Shown one piece after another: positions 1 through 9,743 of a DNA stretch of 40,539 nt. The notes under the pieces were generated by a model. That model searched no databases. It saw only the letters and a list, made by a program, of their open reading frames with translations, and had not been told where the DNA came from. The translations under genes and the position numbers were made by a program. Every line of letters begins with the position of its first letter. The first letter of the stretch is position 1. The stretch spans positions 1 to 40,539 of the forward strand of contig CAMOVA010000003.1 in the NCBI GenBank assembly GCA_946626905.1, in the 5' to 3' direction. The stretch comes from an uncultured Bacillota bacterium. GTDB taxonomy: Bacteria; Bacillota_I; Bacilli_A; RF39; UBA660.

Positions 1-11
1 TTAAAAATAAG

Positions 12-56
12 AAAAGAACTAACCCTAAAGATATTCCTTGGGGATAGTTCTTTTTT
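12..56 (+). terminator. Rho-independent terminator of a gene upstream of the window
   Basis: AAAAGAACTA (12-21) pairs with TAGTTCTTTT (45-54), followed by a T-run. Confidence 0.75.
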
Positions 57-115
57 CTTTAAATAATAAGTTGCTTTTTAAAAAAAAGGGGGTATAATAA
101 AATTAGGTGATGTAT

Positions 116-910
116 ATGGGTAAAGAAATAATAAGGGTTGGTACTTTTAATGTTGAGAATAGCAAAGTAAATAGAGCGGGAGGATTAAGACCGGATGGTT
201 TAGATAATTCTGAATTATTAGCAAAAGAAATTCAAGGTTTTGATTTATTAGGTACTCAAGAATTGACTATGGGATTTGCTAATACTTTAAAATTGAAAAT
301 GGGTAAATACAAATTATATGGAGATTATAGATATGGGAAATTAACATCTAAGATACCATTATCAAATAAAATACCATCTAATGAAAATAACAATATAATT
401 ACAAATAAGAGTGTAATATTTAACAAAACAATAACACTACCTTGGATGTCAAAAAATATAAAAGATTTACCAGTTTCAATAACAAAGTTATCTATTTTAC
501 CATGTATTGCCACTATAGTTGTTGCTGTAGTTAATGGAGAAAAAATATGTATGATTAATACACATTTAGATTATCATGTTAAGTCTGTTCAAAAATTACA
601 ATTAGAAATGTTAAAAGATTTAATAAATAAATATAAGAAAGAATATTCGATTATATTAACGGGTGATTTTAATATGGAACTTAGTGATCTACAATTTAGC
701 AAGTTTGTTGATGATATAAAACCAGATTTACAACGTGTAGAAGTTGATGAAAAAACATGGCATGGTTCTTATGGACGCTCAGCTTGTGTAGATCATATAT
801 TTGTTTCAAATGATTATGAAATACAAGATAAAGGTATTATAAATTCAAATGGTGTTTCAGATCATGATATCGTATATGCTGATATAAAGAAAAAACAAAA
901 AAAGAACTAG
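116..910 (+). CDS. Endonuclease/exonuclease/phosphatase family protein
   Basis: VGTFNVEN, GTQEL, INTHLDYH, LTGDFNME and SDHDIVYADI motifs of the EEP fold; ATG at 116 has the AGGTGAT SD (ORF track starts at 107). Confidence 0.85.
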   Translation: MGKEIIRVGTFNVENSKVNRAGGLRPDGLDNSELLAKEIQGFDLLGTQELTMGFANTLKLKMGKYKLYGDYRYGKLTSKIPLSNKIPSNENNNIITNKSVIFNKTITLPWMSKNIKDLPVSITKLSILPCIATIVVAVVNGEKICMINTHLDYHVKSVQKLQLEMLKDLINKYKKEYSIILTGDFNMELSDLQFSKFVDDIKPDLQRVEVDEKTWHGSYGRSACVDHIFVSNDYEIQDKGIINSNGVSDHDIVYADIKKKQKKN

Positions 911-931
911 ATGTTTAACTAGTTCTTTTTA
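901..931 (+). terminator. Rho-independent terminator
   Basis: AAAGAACTAG / CTAGTTCTTTTT hairpin; the stop TAG lies in the stem. Confidence 0.8.
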
Positions 932-994
932 CTTGTTTAAAACATTTATAAATGATATAATAACTAAATAGATAAACAAAGAAGGAGATAATAT

Positions 995-1402
995 ATGATA
1001 GTTTTAGAAAAATATGATAAGAATAATTCATTACATGCAAAGGAATTAAATGCTGTTAATACAGAAAAAAAGGTAACTTATATGATAAAAGATATAGCAT
1101 TAGATAAAATAGTAGGATATATAAATGCTAGTAAGCAAATGAATGATTATTGTTCATTATATATATTTATAAAAGAAGAATATCGTAATAAAGGATATGC
1201 TAAATTAGCTCTTTATGTTATGGAGAGACTTGTTTCAGATTCTACTACTTTAGTAGCACGTCCTTATTTTTCAAATAAGGCTGCCAGCAAGATATTAAAA
1301 AAAGCAGGATTTGAATATGATGAAGAAATGGTTTTAGAAAATCAAAAAGAAGGTATGGATGATTTATCTTGTTATACAAAAAAAATAAAAATTAAGAAAT
1401 AA
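995..1402 (+). CDS. GNAT family N-acetyltransferase
   Basis: EEYRNKGYAKLAL acetyl-CoA loop, AASKILKKAGFEYDEE C-terminal motif. Confidence 0.8.
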   Translation: MIVLEKYDKNNSLHAKELNAVNTEKKVTYMIKDIALDKIVGYINASKQMNDYCSLYIFIKEEYRNKGYAKLALYVMERLVSDSTTLVARPYFSNKAASKILKKAGFEYDEEMVLENQKEGMDDLSCYTKKIKIKK

Positions 1403-1412
1403 TGGTGATAAT

Positions 1413-1871
1413 ATGAAAAGAATTTTTGGGGTTGCTTTTATAAGTGTTCTTGTAGATCAATTAATAAAACAATTAGTTATTAGACATTATGAATTTGCTC
1501 ATTCTGTTGATATAATACCTAATTTTTTTAGAATAACTTATTTAAAAAACACTGGTGCTGCTTTTAGTGTATTAATGGGTAACCAATTGTTTTTGATTTT
1601 TGTAACCTTAGGATTTCTATCATTGATTTATTTTTTCTTTATTAAAGGTCAAAAATTAAATAAACTTGAAATGTATTTATATGGCTTTTTAATTGGAGGA
1701 GCACTTAGCAATTTAATTGATAGGATACACTATAATTATGTTATTGATTATCTAGATTTTAATATTGGTGATTATAATTATCCTGTATTTAATTTTGCTG
1801 ATATTTGTATTGTTATTAGTATAATAGGTTTAATAGTTTTGAATGTAAGAGGTAATAGTAATGGAAATTAA
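1413..1871 (+). CDS. lspA: Lipoprotein signal peptidase (signal peptidase II)
   Basis: DQLIKQ, NTGAAFS, GGALSNLIDRI, VIDYLDF, FNFADICI motifs. Confidence 0.95.
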   Translation: MKRIFGVAFISVLVDQLIKQLVIRHYEFAHSVDIIPNFFRITYLKNTGAAFSVLMGNQLFLIFVTLGFLSLIYFFFIKGQKLNKLEMYLYGFLIGGALSNLIDRIHYNYVIDYLDFNIGDYNYPVFNFADICIVISIIGLIVLNVRGNSNGN

Positions 1872-2751
1872 AGTGGATGATATAGAAAATGTTAGAATTG
1901 ATCATTATTTAGTTGATAAAGTAGATTATAGTAGAAGTAAAATAGAAAAACTTATTAAAGAAGGTCATATTAAAGTAAATAATGATATTGTTAAAAAGAG
2001 TTATTTATTACATATGAATGATATTATTTATATTGATGAAGATATAAATGATGAAATAGATATTGTTCCTGAAAAAATGGATTTAGATATAGTATATGAA
2101 GATGATGATTTATTAGTTGTAAATAAGCCAAATGGTATGGTTGTTCATCCAGCACCTGGTAATTATCATCATACTTTAGTTAATGGGTTAATGTATCATT
2201 CATCTTTAAGTAGTATTAATGGTGAATTTAGACCAGGAATTGTTCACAGAATTGATGCATATACAACAGGACTTTTAGTGGTTGCTAAAAATGATAAAGC
2301 TCATATGTCTTTAGCTAAACAACTAGAAGAAAAAACTACATATAGAGAATATATAGCGTTAGTTTGGGGTGTTATAAATACTGATACAGGAACTATAGAT
2401 GCACCAATAGGTAGAGATGCAAAAGATAGAAAAAAAATGTCTGTAACAGACGTTAATTCTAAACATGCAATAACTCATTTTAAAGTGCTAGAAAGATACA
2501 GTAATGCAACATTAATACAATTAAATCTAGAAACTGGAAGAACACATCAAATTAGAGTTCATATGAATTATATAGGTTATCCAGTAGTTAATGATCCTGT
2601 TTACGGTAGAAGAAAACTAATAGATGATACAGGCCAATGTTTACATGCCAAGAAGTTAGGATTCACACATCCAACGACTGGTAAATATATGGAATTTGAA
2701 TGTGAATTACCAGAATGTTTTGTTAATATACTTAATCAATTTAAAGATTAA
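1861..2751 (+). CDS. rluD: RluD-family 23S rRNA pseudouridine synthase
   Basis: N-terminal S4 domain, NKPNGMVVHPAPG, GIVHRIDAYTTGLLVVAK, LETGRTHQIRVH. Confidence 0.93.
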   Translation: MEIKVDDIENVRIDHYLVDKVDYSRSKIEKLIKEGHIKVNNDIVKKSYLLHMNDIIYIDEDINDEIDIVPEKMDLDIVYEDDDLLVVNKPNGMVVHPAPGNYHHTLVNGLMYHSSLSSINGEFRPGIVHRIDAYTTGLLVVAKNDKAHMSLAKQLEEKTTYREYIALVWGVINTDTGTIDAPIGRDAKDRKKMSVTDVNSKHAITHFKVLERYSNATLIQLNLETGRTHQIRVHMNYIGYPVVNDPVYGRRKLIDDTGQCLHAKKLGFTHPTTGKYMEFECELPECFVNILNQFKD

Positions 2752-3187
2752 TCACATATATTGATAAACTTAGTATGGTCGCATATATTAAAAATAAAGT
2801 GTAAGGTATTAAGAACTTAGATGCTTTTTCACTTATTTTTTTAGTTTCATAGTATAAAAATGTAGAAGTAATGAATGTTAAAAGACAAATGATAAAACTT
2901 AAAAATGTATTTTTAATACAGAAGAATGAAATTGTGTAAAGTTGATTAAAAATATAGTTTAAAAGTAGTGTTAATTTATAATCTTTGGTAAAATATTTAT
3001 TGGAGATTATCACAATACTTATACTTATTAAACTATATAGTATAAACCATGTGATTCCAAATAAGCTTTGTGGTAAAGCAAAACTAGGAATGTTTATTTC
3101 ATTAAAGTAACTATAATCATTACAAATTAAAACATTTAAAAACCAAGGAAGTAAAAATAAAATAAACTTAATTATGTTTTTTATCAT
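2741..3187 (-). CDS. TspO/MBR-like membrane protein
   Basis: Five hydrophobic segments and IPSFALPQSLFGITWFILYSL, resembling the TspO signature; 11-nt convergent overlap with rluD. Confidence 0.72.
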   Translation of the reverse strand: MIKNIIKFILFLLPWFLNVLICNDYSYFNEINIPSFALPQSLFGITWFILYSLISISIVIISNKYFTKDYKLTLLLNYIFNQLYTISFFCIKNTFLSFIICLLTFITSTFLYYETKKISEKASKFLIPYTLFLIYATILSLSIYVINL

Positions 3188-3244
3188 AGTATCACCTAAT
3201 AAATTATATTAGTTTGATATGGTAATATTACAAGGAGGATTAGT

Positions 3245-4390
3245 ATGGAAGAATTTTTAATAGATAAAAATGAAGAAACTGTTATGAAACTACTTCATTA
3301 CTTTATTACTGAAAAAAATTATAATCCTATTGTTTTACATGGTGCAAAAAATGAAATATGGCTAGAAAATATGGAAACAAATTCTTATGAAATAATTAGA
3401 ATTGTTACTAATTATATTCATAATAATGAACAATTAAATTTTGATTTATATAGGACTAAACAAATAACAAAAAGAATAAAGAAGAAAACTTTTTCTATGA
3501 ATATGGATGTTCTAAGTATATTTTTAAATTTAAATGATAATGTAGATATAAATGGAGTAAATGTTAATCATATTGACTGTGCATCTTTAAAAGACATTAA
3601 CGATTTAAATAAATATGATTTTATAATTAAAAATTTTCCTAATATAATTGAACTTACAACATTTGAAGAAAAAGATTTAAATTTATTTATGAAAATAACA
3701 AGTGACATTAATAAAAAAAATGAACAAGAAACATATAAGGCAGAAGATATATTTAGAAAAAAAATCCCATTTGTTACTTACTTTTTAATAGCAATTAATA
3801 TACTTGTGTTTGTTCTTATGTATGTGTTAGGTAATGGAAGCGAAAATGTTGACACTTTAGTTGATTTTGGAGCTTTATATAAACCATTAGTTCAAGAAGG
3901 AGAGTATTATAGACTTATAAGTTGTGCTTTCTTACATATAGGAATTTTTCATTTATTGTTTAATATGTATGCACTATATATAGTTGGTACACAAATAGAA
4001 AACTTTTATGGTAAGCGTAAATATTTATTAATATATTTCTTTAGTGCTTTAGTTGGATCAATACTATCATGTTTATTTACTGATGGGGTATCCGCAGGAG
4101 CAAGTGGAGCAATATTTGGTTTATTTGGCTCACTTTTATATTTTGGATATCATTACCGTGCATATTTAGGTGAAACAATAAGATCTCAAATAGTACCAAT
4201 TTTACTATTTAATTTTGCTTTAGGTTTTATGGTTTCTGGAATAGATGTATCAGCTCATTTTGGTGGTTTAATAGGTGGTGTATTAATGTCTATGATTGTA
4301 GGTGTAAAATATAGATCATCTATGTCTGAAAGAATAAATGGTATAATCATTTCTATAATGTTTTTAGGTTTCTTATTTTATTTAATGTAA
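3245..4390 (+). CDS. Rhomboid family intramembrane serine protease with ~170-aa N-terminal cytoplasmic domain
   Basis: LFNMYALY, GASGAIFGLFG (catalytic Ser) and SAHFGGLIGG (catalytic His) motifs. Confidence 0.9.
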   Translation: MEEFLIDKNEETVMKLLHYFITEKNYNPIVLHGAKNEIWLENMETNSYEIIRIVTNYIHNNEQLNFDLYRTKQITKRIKKKTFSMNMDVLSIFLNLNDNVDINGVNVNHIDCASLKDINDLNKYDFIIKNFPNIIELTTFEEKDLNLFMKITSDINKKNEQETYKAEDIFRKKIPFVTYFLIAINILVFVLMYVLGNGSENVDTLVDFGALYKPLVQEGEYYRLISCAFLHIGIFHLLFNMYALYIVGTQIENFYGKRKYLLIYFFSALVGSILSCLFTDGVSAGASGAIFGLFGSLLYFGYHYRAYLGETIRSQIVPILLFNFALGFMVSGIDVSAHFGGLIGGVLMSMIVGVKYRSSMSERINGIIISIMFLGFLFYLM

Positions 4391-4422
4391 AGTGTTAACT
4401 ATAGTAAAGTTACACTTTTTTT
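4390..4422 (+). terminator. Rho-independent terminator after the rhomboid gene
   Basis: AAGTGTtAACT / AGTTACACTT then T-rich tract. Confidence 0.65.
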
Positions 4423-4469
4423 CTTTAAAAAATAATAGTATTATGCTATAATTATAATTAGGTGATGAT

Positions 4470-5559
4470 ATGCAAATGTATGAATTATTAAATCAGTATA
4501 AAGAATTAGATAAAAAAGCCTTAGATTTATGGAGGTCACTTTGAACCAGAAAAAAAGGAATTTAGAATAAAAGAACTTGAAGAAAAAATAAGTGATCCTA
4601 ATTTTTGGAATGATAAACAAGAAAGTGAAAAAACTATCAATGAGTTAAATTATTTAAAGAATAATTTAAATGATATAAATGAATTAAAAAATAAAATAAC
4701 TAGTAATATAGAATTATTACAAGTAATTGATGAAACTGATGAATTAAAAGATGTTATTGAAAATGATTTATCTCCAATAACAGATAAGATTAAAGAATTA
4801 GAAGTAACATTTTTATTAAATGGTCCATATGATTCGATGGATGCTATTATGGAAATACATCCAGGAGCAGGAGGAACAGAATCTTGTGATTGGGCATCAA
4901 TGTTATATAGAATGTATACAAGATACTTTGAAAAAAAGAATTATAAATATGAAATTATCGATTATCAAGATGGTGAAGAAGCAGGTTTAAAAAGCGTATC
5001 AATAATTATACACGGTATAAATGCTTATGGGTATTTAAAATGTGAAAAGGGAGTTCATAGATTAGTTAGAATATCACCTTTTGATTCTAATAAAAGAAGA
5101 CATACATCATTTGCTTCTGTTGATGTAACGCCACTGTTTAATGAGAATGTTAATGTGGAAATTAACGATGCTGATTTAAAAATTGATGTATATAGAAGTA
5201 GTGGTAAAGGTGGACAAGGAGTAAATACAACTGATAGTGCAGTTAGAATTACGCATCTACCAACAAAGATAGTAGTAACTTGTCAAAATGAAAGAAGTCA
5301 AATTAAAAATAAAGAAATTGCAATGAATGTATTAAAGAACAAATTATATAAATTGGAACTTGAACAAAAAGAAAAAGAATTAAAAGAAATAAAAGGAGAT
5401 TTATCAGATATAAATTTTGGTTCACAAATCAGAAGTTATGTTATGCATCCATATTCTTTAGTAAAAGATAACAGAACTGGTACAGAAGAACATGATGTTA
5501 AAAAAGTTTTAGATGGTGATATTGATAAATTTATATATGATAATCTAAATAGGAGGTAA
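4470..5559 (+). CDS. prfB: Peptide chain release factor 2, made by programmed +1 frameshift (frame 1 4470-4541, frame 2 from 4543)
   Basis: MQMYELLNQYKELDKKALDLWRSL ends in CTT TGA (4539-4544); +1 frame continues EPEKKEFRIKELEEKISDPNFW...; internal GGAGG at 4531-4535; GGQGVNTTDSAVRI release-factor motif. Confidence 0.95.
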
Positions 5560-5561
5560 AT

Positions 5562-6434
5562 ATGCTTTTTTATAAGAAGAATAAAGATATTCTTAACATG
5601 ATAAACAAAGAACATAAGATTTTTAGATTTATACAATTTTTAATAGGTGTATTTATTATTTCAGTAGCATTTAATTTATTCATTTTACCATGTAACTTAG
5701 TTTATGGTGTAAGTGGAATGGGTGTTATGTTAAAAAAATTATATAATATTAATCCATCTGTAGTTATTTTAATTGGGAATGCTTTTTTACTTTTAGTAAG
5801 TTTAGTTTTCTTGGGTTCAGAAAAAACTAAACATACTATTTTGGGCGCTATGATATATCCAATTATGATTGCGCTAACAGCTTGGGTTCCTGATGTTGTT
5901 GAAATAAGTATGAAAGATACATTGGTTGTAGTTCTATTTGGAGCTGTTATTTCAGGTTTTGGATATGGTTTAATTTTTAAAGCTGGTTATACAACAGGTG
6001 GAACTGATATTTTAAATGAAATAGTTGTTAAATATGCAAAAACTTCAATGGGTAATGCAATGCTATTTGTTGATGGTTTTGTATTAATGTTAGGTGTATT
6101 TGTGTTTGGGTTTACAAAAATAATGTATTCAATCATCGCACTTTATATAATTAGTTTAATGACAGATAAAGTTATGATAGGTATATCAAGTACTAAATCA
6201 TTCTTTATTATTACTTCTAAAGAGAAGGAAGTAAAAGACTATATATTAAATGAAATGGGACATGGAGTAACTTCATTAGAAGGAAAAGGAGCTTTTTCTG
6301 GTAATAAACAAGCTGTACTTATGTGTGTTATACCAACAAAAGAGTATTTCCTTGCTAAGGAAGGTATTCATACAATAGATAAAAATGCATTCTTTGTGGT
6401 TGCAGATGCATATGAAGTATATGGGAATAAATAG
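5562..6434 (+). CDS. YitT family membrane protein
   Basis: N-terminal hydrophobic segments and C-terminal cytoplasmic domain; AGYTTGGTDILNEI and SFFIITSKEKEVKDYILNEMGHGVTSLEGKGAFSG are typical. Confidence 0.9.
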   Translation: MLFYKKNKDILNMINKEHKIFRFIQFLIGVFIISVAFNLFILPCNLVYGVSGMGVMLKKLYNINPSVVILIGNAFLLLVSLVFLGSEKTKHTILGAMIYPIMIALTAWVPDVVEISMKDTLVVVLFGAVISGFGYGLIFKAGYTTGGTDILNEIVVKYAKTSMGNAMLFVDGFVLMLGVFVFGFTKIMYSIIALYIISLMTDKVMIGISSTKSFFIITSKEKEVKDYILNEMGHGVTSLEGKGAFSGNKQAVLMCVIPTKEYFLAKEGIHTIDKNAFFVVADAYEVYGNK

Positions 6435-6443
6435 GAGGTAATT

Positions 6444-7151
6444 ATGGATTTAATAGCTTTACAAAATGTAAGAAAACAGTATAAAACTGGTGTAGTAGCG
6501 ATACATGATTTATCATTAAATATTGAAAAAGGAGATTTTGTTTTTGTAATAGGATCAACTGGATGTGGTAAATCAACATTAATTAAAATGTTATATAGAG
6601 AAGAAAAACCTACTAAAGGAAAAATAATAGTAGGTGGAATAGATGTTGCTAAATTAAGAAATAGCAAAGTTTATAAATTAAGAAGAAAAATAGGTGTTGT
6701 TTTTCAAGATTATAAATTATTAAATAAATCTACAGCATATGAAAATGTAGCTTTTGCTTTAGAGGTTTTAGGATTACCAAAAGATGAAATACATGATAAA
6801 GTAATAAAGGCTTTAGAACTTGTAGGACTTAAAAATAAAGCAAAACAATATCCACTTAATTTAAGTGGAGGGGAACAACAAAGGGTAGCGATTGCCAGAG
6901 CAATAGTTAATGGACCTAAGTTACTTATATGTGATGAACCAACAGGAAACTTAGATGAAAATACTAGTTTAGAAATAATGAGTGTATTAGAAGAAATTAA
7001 TAAATTAGGAACAACAATTATTATGGTTACTCATGATACAACAATTGTTAAAAAATACAAGAAACGTACAATTTTATTAGATAGTGGTAGAATTTTAAAA
7101 GATTATAAGAAAGGAACATATGGTAATGAAAGCAATAAGAATACTAAGTAG
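6444..7151 (+). CDS. ftsE: Cell division ATP-binding protein FtsE
   Basis: Walker A GSTGCGKST, signature LSGGEQQRVAIARA, Walker B LLICDEPTGNLD; followed by ftsX. Confidence 0.93.
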   Translation: MDLIALQNVRKQYKTGVVAIHDLSLNIEKGDFVFVIGSTGCGKSTLIKMLYREEKPTKGKIIVGGIDVAKLRNSKVYKLRRKIGVVFQDYKLLNKSTAYENVAFALEVLGLPKDEIHDKVIKALELVGLKNKAKQYPLNLSGGEQQRVAIARAIVNGPKLLICDEPTGNLDENTSLEIMSVLEEINKLGTTIIMVTHDTTIVKKYKKRTILLDSGRILKDYKKGTYGNESNKNTK

Positions 7152-8025
7152 AAATATTAGAGATTCATTTAAAAGTGTATTTAGAAATTTTTCTCTTTCT
7201 TTAGCAAGTATTTCTTGTATTACAATTACTTTAATAGTTGTTGCTATTTCAATGGTTTTATCACTAAATGTTAATAGATTTACAGAATTAGTAGAAAAGG
7301 ATGTAACTATAGTAGCGTTCTTAGATTTAGAAACAAATGATGTTGAGATTAATGATATTAGTCAAAAATTAAAAGGTTTAAATAATGTTGAAAGCGTAAA
7401 ATTTAAATCAAAACAATCAATATCAGAAGATATGATGGCATCAAGTGAAACTTTTAAAAATATTATGTCTGAATGGTCAGAAGCAGAAAGTCCAATTCAA
7501 GATACTTTTCAAGTAAAGGTGAAAGATATTAAGTTAATTGGTAAAACTGCAGATGAAATAAAAGCTATTGAAAAAGTAGATGTTGTAAAATATGGTGAAG
7601 GAATGGTTGAAGAATTAGTATCTATATTTGATATAGTTCGTAGAGCAAGCTTTATAGCAGTAGTTGCTTTAATTGTTGTAACTGCATTCTTAATCATAAA
7701 CACAATAAAAATAACTATTTTTTCAAGAAAAAGAGAAATTGAAATTATGAGACTTGTAGGGGCATCTAATTTAAATATTAAAATTCCATTTATTATAGAA
7801 GGTTTAATATTAGGTGTTTTGGGTTCAATAATTCCTATAATAGCTACATGTTATGGTTATACTGCGATTTATGATAAATTAGGTGGCAAATTATTCTCTG
7901 ATTTAATTAAAATGATAAAACCAGCGCCTTTTATATATTTTATATCATTAGTACTTTTAATAATAGGTATGATAGTAGGTATGTTTGGTTCTTTAAGAGC
8001 AGTTAAGAAATATTTAAAAATATGA
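7120..8025 (+). CDS. ftsX: Cell division permease-like protein FtsX
   Basis: Overlaps the ftsE 3' end by 32 nt; FtsX topology and KREIEIMRLVGASNLNIKIPFIIEGLILGVLGS. Confidence 0.93.
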   Translation: MVMKAIRILSRNIRDSFKSVFRNFSLSLASISCITITLIVVAISMVLSLNVNRFTELVEKDVTIVAFLDLETNDVEINDISQKLKGLNNVESVKFKSKQSISEDMMASSETFKNIMSEWSEAESPIQDTFQVKVKDIKLIGKTADEIKAIEKVDVVKYGEGMVEELVSIFDIVRRASFIAVVALIVVTAFLIINTIKITIFSRKREIEIMRLVGASNLNIKIPFIIEGLILGVLGSIIPIIATCYGYTAIYDKLGGKLFSDLIKMIKPAPFIYFISLVLLIIGMIVGMFGSLRAVKKYLKI

Positions 8026-8043
8026 TTTATATCATATTTTTTT
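8017..8043 (+). terminator. Rho-independent terminator of ftsEX
   Basis: AAAATATGAT / ATCATATTTT hairpin; the stop TGA lies in the stem. Confidence 0.75.
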
Positions 8044-8073
8044 TTATGCTTCATAAAATTAACTGGTGATGTT

Positions 8074-8847
8074 ATGGATTTTAATATAGGGGATATTGTT
8101 ACTAGGAATTCTTATAATAATGATACATTATTTAAAATAATTGATATTAAAGATGATATTTATTTTTTAGTAGGAATTAATGTAAGATTATGTGCTGATG
8201 CATATAAAGATGATTTGAAATTATATGATGATGATTTAAGACTTGATGAAGAATTTTTAAGTGATATAAAAAAGAATAATTTAAATAGAAATGATTATTT
8301 TTATTTACCTGGTAAGATTCTTCATATTGATAGTGATAAAGATTATTTAAATAGATGTTTAAAGTATTATGAAGGTTTTAATATAATGGCTCAAGGTATA
8401 TATTTATTAGAAAATCAAATGCCTATTAAAATAAAAGAACTATTAGAAAAATATAATCCAGATATTGTTGTTATAACAGGTCATGATGCTTATTATAAAA
8501 AAAGAGGTGATGAATCAATATCTTCATATAAAAATAGTTTATTTTTTAAACAAGCTATAGAAGAAGCTAGAAAATATGAAAAGAGTCATGAAAAATTAGT
8601 TATTATTGCAGGTGGATGTCAATCTGATTATGAAGAATTAATAAAGGCAGGTGCTAATTTCGCATCTAGTCCTAAAAGAATAAATATTCATGCATTAGAT
8701 CCGGCGATAGTTGCTACTAAAATGAGTTTGTCTGATGTAACAAATGATATAGATCTTAAAGATGTTTTAGAAAATACTAAATATGGTTCAAAAGGTATAG
8801 GTGGAATTATCACTAAAGGTACAATGCATGTTGGATATCCAAGATAG
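8074..8847 (+). CDS. yabG: Sporulation-specific peptidase YabG
   Basis: VVITGHDAYYKK, VIIAGGCQSDYEELIKAGANFASSPKRINIHALDPAI, GIGGIITKGTMHVGYPR. Confidence 0.93.
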   Translation: MDFNIGDIVTRNSYNNDTLFKIIDIKDDIYFLVGINVRLCADAYKDDLKLYDDDLRLDEEFLSDIKKNNLNRNDYFYLPGKILHIDSDKDYLNRCLKYYEGFNIMAQGIYLLENQMPIKIKELLEKYNPDIVVITGHDAYYKKRGDESISSYKNSLFFKQAIEEARKYEKSHEKLVIIAGGCQSDYEELIKAGANFASSPKRINIHALDPAIVATKMSLSDVTNDIDLKDVLENTKYGSKGIGGIITKGTMHVGYPR

Positions 8848-8855
8848 GAGGTAAT

Positions 8856-9068
8856 ATGACAACTTCTAAAATTAAAGACAAATTAAATGATTATATAGGA
8901 AAAGAAGTACTTATAAAATGTGATTTAGGGAGAAATAAATATGAAGAATATAATGCGGTTATAGATAACTTATATAATCATGTTTTTACGGTAAAATTAT
9001 ATGATAATTATATTAAATCTTTTTCGTATATTGATGTAATAACAAAAACAGTTAAAATTGAATTTTAG
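8856..9068 (+). CDS. veg: Veg family protein
   Basis: ~70 aa, GKEVLIKCDLGRNKYEEYNAVIDNLYNHVFTV; adjacent to yabG as in Bacillus. Confidence 0.88.
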   Translation: MTTSKIKDKLNDYIGKEVLIKCDLGRNKYEEYNAVIDNLYNHVFTVKLYDNYIKSFSYIDVITKTVKIEF

Positions 9069-9132
9069 ATATTGATTTTATTTTGATTATAGGTTAAAAT
9101 TAAATTAGAACAAGACTGAAGGGAGATATGGT

Positions 9133-9396
9133 ATGAAAATAACATCTGTTAACGTTAAAGTTTCTGACAAAGAAGATTCAAAAATGAAAGGTATTGCTTC
9201 TGTTTTATTAGATGATTGTTTTGCAATTCATGATATTAGAATTATTGAAGGTGAAAAAGGTTTATTTATAGCTATGCCAAGTCGTAAAACTTCAAGTGGT
9301 GAATATAGAGATATTGCACACCCAATTACACCAGAATGCCGTAAGATGTTTGAAGATGCTGTGCTTGAAGCATATAATAAAGAATTAAACGCATAA
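9133..9396 (+). CDS. spoVG: Septation/sporulation regulator SpoVG
   Basis: Starts MKITSVNVKV; LDDCFAIHDIRIIEGEKGLFIAMPSRK. Confidence 0.97.
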   Translation: MKITSVNVKVSDKEDSKMKGIASVLLDDCFAIHDIRIIEGEKGLFIAMPSRKTSSGEYRDIAHPITPECRKMFEDAVLEAYNKELNA

Positions 9397-9410
9397 TGCG
9401 TTTTTTTTGT
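9387..9410 (+). terminator. Rho-independent terminator of spoVG
   Basis: AAACGCA-TAA-TGCGTTT plus T-run; the TAA loop is the spoVG stop codon. Confidence 0.85.
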
Positions 9411-9452
9411 AATATTTTTTAATTGTAAGAATATATTTTATTGGGTGATAAT

Positions 9453-9743
9453 ATGGAAAATACTAGTAGTGTTAATCTTGGAAGTCATAATATTGCTATT
9501 TCGGAAAGAAAGAATATGGTAATAAATGGTGTTAAAAAAATTGATAGTTTTGATGAAGAAGAATTTTTGATTGAAACTACTATGGGTTATTTGTTTTTAA
9601 AGGGTGAAGGATTAGAAATTGTTAAACTTGATACATATCAAGGTAATGTTTCAATTAAAGGTAAAATAAATAGCTTTAATTATGTTGAAAGTGCTACTAA
9701 AAGAGAAAAGGAACCATCACTAATAGGTAAGTTATTTAAATGA
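9453..9743 (+). CDS. yabP: YabP family sporulation protein
   Basis: NLGSHNIAISERKNMVINGVKKIDSFDEEEFLIETTMGYLFLKGEGLEIVKLD; start ATG 9453 after GGTGATA. Confidence 0.9.
   Translation: MENTSSVNLGSHNIAISERKNMVINGVKKIDSFDEEEFLIETTMGYLFLKGEGLEIVKLDTYQGNVSIKGKINSFNYVESATKREKEPSLIGKLFK

Noticed and set aside
325-513. Minus-strand ORF (also 7509-7703, 18079-18270, 21890-22120, 26495-26695, 28906-29118, 30900-31208, 34110-34334 and similar)
   Set aside because: They are antisense to clear coding genes, lack convincing SDs and have low-complexity translations typical of AT-rich reverse frames.
4542-4544. In-frame TGA in prfB as selenocysteine or a pseudogene lesion
   Set aside because: Position, CTT codon, upstream GGAGG and resumed frame match the conserved RF2 programmed frameshift.
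9072-9100. SigH-type promoter for spoVG as in Bacillus subtilis
   Set aside because: The region better fits a housekeeping promoter (TTGATT-17-TAAAAT); no convincing AGGAWWW/GAAT pair was found.
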